A stretch of 64,000 nucleotides of DNA from Streptomyces sp. NBC_01454 (GTDB lineage: Bacteria; Actinomycetota; Actinomycetes; Streptomycetales; Streptomycetaceae), in contig NZ_CP109460.1 of the NCBI RefSeq assembly GCF_036227565.1, positions 4,650,001 to 4,714,000 on the forward strand. Direction: 5' to 3'. How positions within the stretch are numbered: position 1 is the stretch's first letter; the number at the start of each line of letters is the position of its first letter. Under the pieces are notes generated by a model. It ran no database searches. It saw only the letters and a list, made by a program, of their open reading frames with translations, and was not told the origin of the DNA. This document shows positions 57,896-64,000 of this stretch, piece after piece. The position numbers and the translations under genes are program-made.

Positions 57896-58792
57896 TCAGC
57901 GCCCCCGGTACACCGGATCGCGGCGCGCCACGAAGGAGGCGACCCCCTCCTGTGCGTCGGCCGTCGTCATATTGATCTCCTGGGCGGTGGCCTCGGCGGC
58001 CAGCGCCGTGGCCCGGTCGCTGTCGAGGGAGGCGTTGACCAGCTGCTTGGTCAGCGCCAGTGCACGGGTCGGGCCGGCCGCCAGCCGCTCGGCCCACTCC
58101 CGTGCCACCGCCGCGAGTTCGCCGTCCGGGACGACCCGGTTGACCAGCCCCAGCCACTGCGCCTCCGCGGCCGGTACCGCGTCGCCGAAGAACAGCAGCT
58201 CCTTGGCGCGCTGCGGGCCGATCAGCCGCGGCAGAAGGTAGGCGCCGGCGCCGTCCGGGACCAGGCCGCGGCGGACGAACACCTCGATGAAACGGGCCGA
58301 TTCGGCGGCCAGCACCAGATCGCAGGCGAGCGCGAGATGGGCGCCGAGCCCGGCCGCGGTGCCGTTGACGGCGGCGATGACCGGCTTCTCGCAGTCCAGC
58401 ACGGCCGTGATGAGGCGCTGGGCGCCACGGCGGATCATCCGGGCGACATCGCCGGCGACCCGCTCCTCGGCGGACGGTGCGCCGCGCAGATCGGCGCCGG
58501 CGCAGAAGCCCTTGCCGGTGGCGGTCAGGACGACGACGCGTACGTCCGGGTCGGCGGAGGCCTCGGCGAGCTGGTCGATGAGGCGTTCGCGCTGGTCCCA
58601 GGTGACCGCGTTCAGCACCTCCGGCCGGTTGAGGGTGAGCCGGCGGACGCCGTTGTCAGTGGTGTGCAGTATCAAGGAATCGACGGGATCCGCACGGTCG
58701 GCAGAGCCGGCCCGGGCGGTGCGGCCGTCGGGCCCGGCGGGCTCGCCGGGCGCTTCGGGGGGAAGGGACGAGGGGGACGGTGAGCGGGTCAT
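57896..58792 (-). CDS. Enoyl-CoA hydratase/isomerase family protein
   Basis: 298 residues; a disordered N-terminus of about 37 residues precedes the crotonase fold. Landmarks: GKGFCAGADLRG (oxyanion hole), NGTAAGLGAHLALACDLVLAAESA, and RRGLVPDGAGAYLLPRLIG. The second catalytic Glu of true hydratases (P-E-G) is Asp here, so hydratase versus isomerase is open. It follows the acyl-CoA synthetase gene by 49 bp on the same strand and should share operators 5 and 6. Confidence 0.9.
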   Translation of the reverse strand: MTRSPSPSSLPPEAPGEPAGPDGRTARAGSADRADPVDSLILHTTDNGVRRLTLNRPEVLNAVTWDQRERLIDQLAEASADPDVRVVVLTATGKGFCAGADLRGAPSAEERVAGDVARMIRRGAQRLITAVLDCEKPVIAAVNGTAAGLGAHLALACDLVLAAESARFIEVFVRRGLVPDGAGAYLLPRLIGPQRAKELLFFGDAVPAAEAQWLGLVNRVVPDGELAAVAREWAERLAAGPTRALALTKQLVNASLDSDRATALAAEATAQEINMTTADAQEGVASFVARRDPVYRGR

Positions 58793-58841
58793 GGGTGAGC
58801 GGCTCCAAAAGGGACGGCGGGGGACGCACGGTTCGGTGCGG

Positions 58842-61097
58842 TCAGGGGCAGACGGCGAGTGCGTCGAGGGCCACGGCGCCCTCTCCGCGCGGCAGGACCA
58901 CCAGCGGATTGATGTCCAGCTCGGCCAGTTCACCGTCGAGTTCCAGGGCCATCCGCTGCACTCTGAGCACGACCTCGACCAGGGCGTCGACATCCGCGGG
59001 CGGCGCGCCGCGTACGCCGTCCAGGAGGGCGCGGCCGCGGAGTTCGCCGAGCATCGCGCGCGCCTGGTCCTCGCCGAAGGGCGGCACACCCACCGCGACG
59101 TCCCGCAGGACCTCCACCAGCACCCCGCCCAGACCCACGGTCACGGTCGGCCCGAAGAGGCTGTCCTGGGTGACGCCGACGACCATCTCGACGCCCCGCT
59201 CGATCATCTGGCAGACCAGCACACCGTCCAGCGGGACGTCCTCGTAACGGGCGATGTCGGTGAGTTCGCGATAGGCGTCCCTGATCTGGCTGGCCGAGGT
59301 CAGACCGACCTTGACCAGGCCGAGTTCGGTCTTGTGCGCCAGCTGCGGCCCGGAGGCTTTCATCACCACGGGGTAGCCGACCAGGCTCGCCGCCCGTACG
59401 GCCGCCGCCGCGCTGGTCACCAGCTGTTCGCGCGGGACGCGGATGCCGTAGGCGCGCAGCAGCTGCTTGGCCGCGTGCTCACTGAGCTGCTGGCCCGGGC
59501 GCATCAGGGCCCGTGCCTTGCGCGCGGAGGGGGACAGGACCCGCGGGGCGTCCTCGAAGGGGGAGCGGTAGCCGGCCGCGAAGCGGTGGTGGTCGAGATA
59601 GGCGCGGACGGCGGTGACGCAGTTCGCGAAGGTGCGGAAGGTCGCCACCCGCGAGGAGCCGAGGAGGGTGCTGCGGTAGGCGTCCTCCGTGCCGACCGGC
59701 GAGCCCCACACCACACACACCAGCTTGTCCGTGCGCTCCGCCGCGTCCACCAGATCCTGCGCGAGCTTGTCGCTCATCGGTGGGAAGGGCCCGGTGATCG
59801 GGCAGATCAGGACGCCGATGGCCGGGTCGGCCAGGAGCGCATCGATGATCTTCGGTCCGCGCCAGTCGCCGACCGGGTGCCCGCCGTTGTCGACCGGATT
59901 GGCGACGCTGAGATAGTCCGGTATCCACTGGTGCAGTTCGGCCTGCTTGGCGTCGCCCAGGGTGGGCAGCCGCAGCCCCGCCGCGGTCGCCAGATCGGCG
60001 AAGTGGGCGCCGGTGCCGCCGGAGATCGAACAGACGGCGACGCCCTCGGCGGTGGGCTTCCTGGCGCGGGCCAGCAGCGCCGCGGTGTCCTGCAGCTCGT
60101 CCAGCCCGTCCACCCGGATCACGCCGAACTGCCGCATCGCGGCGTCCACGACCTCGTCGGCGCCGGTCAGCTTGCCGGTGTGCGAGGCGGCGGTCCGGGC
60201 ACCGGCCTCGGTACGGCCGACCTTGACGGCGACGACGGGCACCTTGTTGCGGGCGGCACGGTCGGCGGCGAGCAGAAAGCTGCGGCCGTCCTTGAGCCCT
60301 TCCACATACGCGGCGATGGCGCCGACCTCGGGGCGGGTGGCGAAGTAGGAGAGGAAGTCGGCGGTCTCCAGATCGGCCTCGTTGCCGGTGGGGGCCCAGT
60401 GCGAGAGGCGGATGCCCAGTTCCTGAAGGCTGAAGACCGGCCGGCCCTGGTGGCCTGACTGCGTGATGAGGGCGATGGCCGGGCCGTCGAGGTCCGTGCG
60501 GAACTTCTCGAAGGCGTTGAGGTTGGTGTTCGGGCCGAGCAGCCGCAGGCCGGAGTGTGCGACGGCCTCGGCCAGCCGGGCCTGGGCGGCCGCGCCCTGC
60601 TCGCCGGTCTCGGCGAAACCGGAGGCGAAGGCCACCGCGAACTTCACTTTGGCCTCGGTGAGTTGCTCGATGACCGGCAGCGGGTCGCCGACCAGCAGGA
60701 CGGCGAGATCGACGGCTTCCGGCAGATCGGCGACGGTGGCGCGGCAGGGCCGCCCGAAGACCTGGGCGCGTCCCGGGTTGACGGGGTGGAGCCGGGCCCC
60801 GACGCGTTCCGCCCAGGCGATCAGCTGGCGGGTGATGCCGGTGTTGGGCCGGCCCTCGCTGTCCGAGGCGCCGACCACCGCCACGGACTCGGGCCGGAAG
60901 AAGCGGTCCAGGTCGGGCACCGGAGCCTGCAGTGGCCGCCCGCTGACATCGCGGTCGACGGCGCCGGTGCCCTGTCCACCGCCGCCGGACTGCGGTTCAC
61001 TGATGCCGTGGACGGTGTGTGGTCGTTGCTCCCCACAGGCCACGACGCGGGCCAAACGGGAGTGCGTGGTGAGGGTGCCGTGAGTCGATCCAAGCAT
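58842..61097 (-). CDS. NDP-forming acyl-CoA synthetase (fused alpha-beta, acetate-CoA ligase family)
   Basis: 751 residues. Domain order: CoA-binding (FFRPESVAVVGASDSEGRPN, from about 66), two succinyl-CoA-ligase-like domains with the phospho-His loop in ASHTGKLTGADEV, and ATP-grasp at the C-terminus (YGIRVPREQLV, GYPVVMKASGPQLAHKTELG, DINPLVVLPRG). Activates an organic acid with ATP/ADP and CoA. The first 55 residues are extra and the true start may be later. Confidence 0.9.
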   Translation of the reverse strand: MLGSTHGTLTTHSRLARVVACGEQRPHTVHGISEPQSGGGGQGTGAVDRDVSGRPLQAPVPDLDRFFRPESVAVVGASDSEGRPNTGITRQLIAWAERVGARLHPVNPGRAQVFGRPCRATVADLPEAVDLAVLLVGDPLPVIEQLTEAKVKFAVAFASGFAETGEQGAAAQARLAEAVAHSGLRLLGPNTNLNAFEKFRTDLDGPAIALITQSGHQGRPVFSLQELGIRLSHWAPTGNEADLETADFLSYFATRPEVGAIAAYVEGLKDGRSFLLAADRAARNKVPVVAVKVGRTEAGARTAASHTGKLTGADEVVDAAMRQFGVIRVDGLDELQDTAALLARARKPTAEGVAVCSISGGTGAHFADLATAAGLRLPTLGDAKQAELHQWIPDYLSVANPVDNGGHPVGDWRGPKIIDALLADPAIGVLICPITGPFPPMSDKLAQDLVDAAERTDKLVCVVWGSPVGTEDAYRSTLLGSSRVATFRTFANCVTAVRAYLDHHRFAAGYRSPFEDAPRVLSPSARKARALMRPGQQLSEHAAKQLLRAYGIRVPREQLVTSAAAAVRAASLVGYPVVMKASGPQLAHKTELGLVKVGLTSASQIRDAYRELTDIARYEDVPLDGVLVCQMIERGVEMVVGVTQDSLFGPTVTVGLGGVLVEVLRDVAVGVPPFGEDQARAMLGELRGRALLDGVRGAPPADVDALVEVVLRVQRMALELDGELAELDINPLVVLPRGEGAVALDALAVCP

Positions 61098-61132
61098 CGC
61101 AGACGCCCGCTCCTGTGAGACGGCTCTGATTA

Positions 61133-61149
61133 CCTGACACTCAGTCAGA
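61133..61149. promoter_or_regulatory. 17-bp palindromic operator, site 5
   Basis: CCTGACACTCAGTCAGA. Upstream of the acyl-CoA synthetase start; 8 bp from site 6. Confidence 0.65.
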
Positions 61150-61156
61150 TTACTGA

Positions 61157-61173
61157 ACTGACGCTGCGTCAGG
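61157..61173. promoter_or_regulatory. 17-bp palindromic operator, site 6
   Basis: ACTGACGCTGCGTCAGG, with a perfect core CTGACGC/GCGTCAG. Sites 5 and 6 are spaced 24 bp centre to centre, so dimers could bind side by side. Confidence 0.75.
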
Positions 61174-61286
61174 AATATGGGTGCACGGTAAACCTTGGGC
61201 GGGGTGAGGCGGGGGCGTGGGGAGCGGGGCCGCTCCGCAAGGGGAGTGGAGTCCCTCCCCTTGCGTACCCGCCTCGGATCGGCTGA

Positions 61287-61303
61287 ACTGACATACCGTC
61301 AGG
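61287..61303. promoter_or_regulatory. 17-bp palindromic operator, site 7
   Basis: ACTGACATACCGTCAGG. Located 51 bp before the DUF35 gene. Confidence 0.7.
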
Positions 61304-61354
61304 AGTCATGGTTGCCGGTGGTCGCGGGCCGGTGGGCGCGGGAGGGGTGCCGGG

Positions 61355-61828
61355 ATGCAGAAGACCGGGCGCGGTGGGGCCGAGCGGGCGCGGACCGCGG
61401 CACGTTGCGACCTGCCGGAGAGCGATGCCTTCACCCGTCCGTACTGGGACGCGGCAGCCGAAGGGCGGCTGCTGCTGCGCCGGTGCCGGGCCGAGGGGTG
61501 CGGTGCGGCCCACCACTATCCGCGCGAGTTCTGCCCGTACTGCTGGAGCGAGAACGTCGGCTGGGAACCGGCCACCGGCCGCGCCACGCTCTACACCTGG
61601 TCCGTCGTGCACCGCAATGACCTCCCGCCCTTCGGCGACCGGGTCCCGTACACCGCGGCCGTGGTCGATCTCGCCGAAGGCCCGCGGATGATGACCGAGA
61701 TCACCGACTGCCCCGAGCCCGAGCTGCGGATCGGGATGCCGCTGCGGGTGCACTTCCGCGGCGCGGGGGCGGCGGGCACCGCGGACGCCGACGCCGGGTT
61801 CGCCTTCCCCGTCTTCCGGCCCGCTTGA
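61355..61828 (+). CDS. DUF35 OB-fold / zinc-ribbon protein
   Basis: 157 residues. N-terminal helix FTRPYWDAAAEGRLLLRRC, a rubredoxin-like zinc ribbon with four cysteines (CRAEGCG ... FCPYC), and an OB fold (TLYTWSVVHRN, PYTAAVVDLAEGPRMMTEI). Family members are partners of thiolases (for example ChsH2/Ltp2 in steroid side-chain cleavage), in which the aldolase-like step depends on this protein. No thiolase is in the window. ATG with GGAGGGG 6 nt upstream; controlled by site 7. Confidence 0.9.
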   Translation: MQKTGRGGAERARTAARCDLPESDAFTRPYWDAAAEGRLLLRRCRAEGCGAAHHYPREFCPYCWSENVGWEPATGRATLYTWSVVHRNDLPPFGDRVPYTAAVVDLAEGPRMMTEITDCPEPELRIGMPLRVHFRGAGAAGTADADAGFAFPVFRPA

Positions 61829-61890
61829 TACGCGGCAGGTCCCGGCGATTTCCGGTGGCGGGCCGTCCCCGCCCGCGGCATGCTGAGGCC

Positions 61891-62379
61891 GTGCTGATCC
61901 GTACGGCGACCGAGGCCGACTGGCCCGCCATCTGGCCCTTTCTCCACGCCATCGTGGCGGCCGGGGAGACCTACACCTATCCGCGGGACCTCGATGAGGC
62001 GGCGGCCCGCGAGATGTGGCTGCTCGCACCGCCCGGCCGCACGGTCGTCGCCGTCGACGACGCCGGGACGGTGCTCGGTACGGCCAAGATGAACCCCAAC
62101 CACATGGGCGGCGCCTCGCACATCGCCGGTGCCAGCTTCATGATCGACCCGCAGTACGGGGGCCGCGGCGTCGGGCGGGCCCTGGGCGAGCACGTACTGG
62201 ACTGGGCCCGCGCCGAGGGCTACCGGGCGATGCAGTTCAACGCCGTCGTGGAGACCAACACGGGCGCCGTCGCGCTCTGGAAGTCGCTGGGCTTCCAGAT
62301 CATGACGACCCTCCCCGAGGGTTTCCGGCATCCCACGGAGGGTTATGTGGGGCTGCACATCATGTATCGGCAGTTGTGA
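61891..62379 (+). CDS. GNAT family N-acetyltransferase
   Basis: 162 residues. IRTATEADWPAIWPFLH, acetyl-CoA loop DPQYGGRGVGRALG and AVALWKSLGF. Substrate unknown. GTG start with a weak GAGG close by. A stand-alone gene convergent with pdxH, only 18 bp apart, and with no catabolic operator upstream. Confidence 0.9.
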   Translation: MLIRTATEADWPAIWPFLHAIVAAGETYTYPRDLDEAAAREMWLLAPPGRTVVAVDDAGTVLGTAKMNPNHMGGASHIAGASFMIDPQYGGRGVGRALGEHVLDWARAEGYRAMQFNAVVETNTGAVALWKSLGFQIMTTLPEGFRHPTEGYVGLHIMYRQL

Positions 62380-62397
62380 GGCCGGCCGCCGTTCTCC

Positions 62398-63135
62398 CTA
62401 TGGCCAGAGCAGTTCCCGCACCCAGCGCCCGTCTTCGCGGCGGTAGTTGAGGCGCACGTGTCGGCGTTGCGCATCGCCCTGGAAGAACTCGACCTCCTCG
62501 GGGTGCAGCACATACAGCGTCCAGCTCGGCACCGGCGCCTCCGGTTCGCGCCGGGCGCGCTCCCACGCGGCCTCCGAGGCACGCGCCAGCTCCTCGACCG
62601 AGCCGAGCACCTCGCTCTGCCGGCCGACCAGCGCCGCCGCCAGCGCGCCCGTGGAGCGGCGGTGCAGATCGGCCGCGCTCTCCTCGGGGCCCGCCGCGGT
62701 CACCGGCCCGCGGACCCGTACCTGGCGGCCGACCGCCGGCCAGTAGAAACCGAGGGCCGCCCGCGGCCGTGCCTGAAGTTCGCGGGCCTTGCGGCTGCCG
62801 CGGTGCGAGGCGAAGTGCCAGCCGTGCTCATCGGCGTCGTGCAGCATCAGGGTCCGTACGGAGGGGGCGCCGGCCGCGTCGGCCGTGGCGAGCGTCATGG
62901 TGTGCGGCTCGGGAACACCGGCCTCGGCGGCCTCCTGCAGCCACTGCCGGAACAGCGGCAGCGGCTCGGCGGGGGCCGCCGCCGGGTCGAACGACGGCAG
63001 CTCGGTGTCCCAGACCCGCAGCCCGCGCAGCAGCTCACGGAACGCGCGGGCCTCGGCCTCCTCGGCGTGGTGCGCCGCCGGGCTGCCGGCGGGGGCGGTG
63101 TCCGGGCTGTCGCGGTGCGCGGGGTGATCGGTCAT
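62398..63135 (-). CDS. pdxH: Pyridoxine/pyridoxamine 5'-phosphate oxidase
   Basis: 245 residues. FMN enzyme that makes pyridoxal phosphate. TMTLATADAAGAPSVRTLMLHDADEHGWHFASHRGSRKARELQARPRAAL and the C-terminal domain SWTLYVLHPEEVEFFQGDAQRRHVRLNY are present. The last residues RELLWP differ from the usual RL(S/A)P, so a PdxH-like relative is possible. No ribosome site; TACGCT ends 7 nt before the ATG (leaderless type). Confidence 0.85.
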   Translation of the reverse strand: MTDHPAHRDSPDTAPAGSPAAHHAEEAEARAFRELLRGLRVWDTELPSFDPAAAPAEPLPLFRQWLQEAAEAGVPEPHTMTLATADAAGAPSVRTLMLHDADEHGWHFASHRGSRKARELQARPRAALGFYWPAVGRQVRVRGPVTAAGPEESAADLHRRSTGALAAALVGRQSEVLGSVEELARASEAAWERARREPEAPVPSWTLYVLHPEEVEFFQGDAQRRHVRLNYRREDGRWVRELLWP

Positions 63136-63264
63136 GCCAGGCAGCGTACGGCGATGGGCGGACGGGGCGGGGGAGCGGGCGGCGTACGGGGCATCGCAGC
63201 GAAGGCCGATGACGAAGGCCGATGACGAAGGCAGGCGACGACGGCCGATGACGTCGGAGGCGGA

Positions 63265-63725
63265 TCAGAGCAGTTCGACGGTGTCCCCGCGTCGTACCCG
63301 TCCCGGCTGCGCGACCGTGGCCAGCGCGTCCAGCCGCATGTCGGGTGCCTGCGCAAGGGCGCGCAGGATCCGCGGGGAGTGCGGCAGGTCCTGCTGGGCC
63401 TCGTTGGTCATCACGCATCGCTCGCTGGAGCGTTCGAACCGTAAGCGCAGGGCACCGCCGATACGGGCGGTGCTGCCGAACCACTCGTCCTTCACGAACG
63501 CGGGCGTGCCCGGCGGCGTCCGCACCAGCAGATTCGGCCGGAACCGGCACTCGTCGACAGGCACGCCGGGCACGCCGGGCACGCCGGGCATGGCGGCGCG
63601 GACCCGGTCGAGGGTGGCGGTGGTCAGGAGGCTGACGGGGAGCTGGTCGAAGTGGCGGCCTCGTCCAGCTCTTCACCGCCGGTGGATTTGATGGGGTACC
63701 GCCAGATCCGTTCGATCGTGCCGAG
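63265..63725 (-). pseudogene. MOSC domain protein, broken by an internal deletion and frameshift
   Basis: The 5' part encodes the MOSC N-terminus IERIWRYPIKSTGGEELDEA and then hits a stop. The 3' part, in another frame, resumes with HFDQLPVSLLTTATLDRVRAAMPG and the complete end FRPNLLVRTPPGTPAFVKDEW...PGRVRRGDTVELL. Intact relatives have about 80-100 residues between these parts, so about 300 bp seem deleted near 63655-63661. No start codon is found at the expected place. An ATG at 63591 could give a 108-residue fragment. Confidence 0.75.
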
Positions 63726-63767
63726 CGTCCTGCCCCTCTCCGTTCCTCCCCCCCCGTGCGTGGCTTC

Positions 63768-64000
63768 TCAGTTCGCTTCCATGGCGACCCGCGCCCCGAA
63801 GCCGAGGAGCACCACGCCCGTCACGCGGTCCAGCAGGCGGCGGACCCTGGGCCGTTCGAAGAACGAGCGCGCCCGGGAGACCAGGTAGGCGTAGGCCCCG
63901 AGCCAGGTCAGGGTCAGTGCCGCGTGCAGCAGGACCAGCAGTCCCATGCCGGCCGTCATGGACAGTTGGTGCGGGGCCAGCGTCGGCAGCAGACCGGTGT
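63768..64000 (-). CDS. LysE-family amino-acid exporter, C-terminal end (partial)
   Basis: 77 residues before the stop; the gene continues beyond the window edge. TGLLPTLAPH, a membrane helix (GLLVLLHAALTLTWLGAYAYLV), RARSFFERPRVRRLLDRVTGVVLLGFGARVA. This is the typical last two helices of LysE/RhtB exporters. Confidence 0.85.
   Translation of the reverse strand, partial: TGLLPTLAPHQLSMTAGMGLLVLLHAALTLTWLGAYAYLVSRARSFFERPRVRRLLDRVTGVVLLGFGARVAMEAN

Overview
The window is high-GC chromosomal DNA from a Streptomyces. The gene order truA - rplM - rpsI - glmM - coaA - glmS - acpS - nnr - alr - tsaE/tsaB/rimI/tsaD - groES/groEL1 - whiD/bldM/ECF sigma - guaB/guaB3 - glpD - Ser/Thr kinase matches, as far as I recall, the core segment of the S. 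coelicolor chromosome around SCO4731-SCO4777. WhiD and BldM are specific to sporulating actinomycetes. No phage, plasmid, CRISPR, rRNA, tRNA or polyketide/peptide cluster was seen.

Layout. 0-6 kb: end of truA, an ABC-F ATPase, ribosomal proteins L13 and S9, and phosphoglucosamine mutase. 6-16 kb: pantothenate kinase, GlcN-6-P synthase, holo-ACP synthase, NAD(P)HX repair, an L,D-transpeptidase and alanine racemase, so mainly cell-wall precursors and cofactors. 16-20 kb: the tRNA t6A genes tsaE, tsaB and tsaD with rimI between the last two. 20-26 kb: a methyltransferase, a SEDS (FtsW/RodA) protein and groES-groEL1 behind a double CIRCE promoter. 26-33 kb: a less conserved stretch with 2-hydroxyacid dehydrogenase, DUF2264, SDR, MOSC and LysR genes. 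33-38 kb: the developmental block whiD <-> bldM, a ShbA-like sigma factor, guaB and the IMPDH relative guaB3. 38-48 kb: a nucleotide-sugar dehydrogenase homologue, glpD, a serine hydrolase lipoprotein, a membrane Ser/Thr kinase and an adjacent pseudokinase.

48-62 kb is accessory: three acyl-CoA dehydrogenases, an SDR, a zinc alcohol dehydrogenase, a cyclase-type hydrolase, an HsaB-like flavin reductase, an enoyl-CoA hydratase, an NDP-forming acyl-CoA synthetase and a DUF35 protein. Together they look like CoA-linked breakdown of a branched, cyclic or steroid-like acid. Seven copies of one 17-bp palindrome (CTGAC..GTCAG type) sit in the four promoter regions of this block and almost certainly bind one regulator, which is not encoded here. 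An ATP-binding anti-sigma-like protein and an ECF sigma/membrane-partner pair are interspersed. The right edge has pdxH, a decayed MOSC pseudogene and the end of a LysE-family exporter.

The most unusual feature is a structured repeat in two intergenic spacers (about 21.6-22.2 kb and 37.9-38.4 kb). Each spacer holds two hairpins in opposite orientation. All four hairpins share an identical 13-nt loop and a 3x3 internal loop, while the stems around them differ in sequence but stay paired. One spacer is bounded by a 30-bp inverted repeat. It resembles a BIME or MITE type element, and I do not know a description of it. Other items of note are four proteins that have lost catalytic residues (a UDP-sugar dehydrogenase homologue, a YkuD-like protein, a pseudokinase and GuaB3), a candidate sigma-BldN promoter before bldM, and a set of genes that look leaderless.
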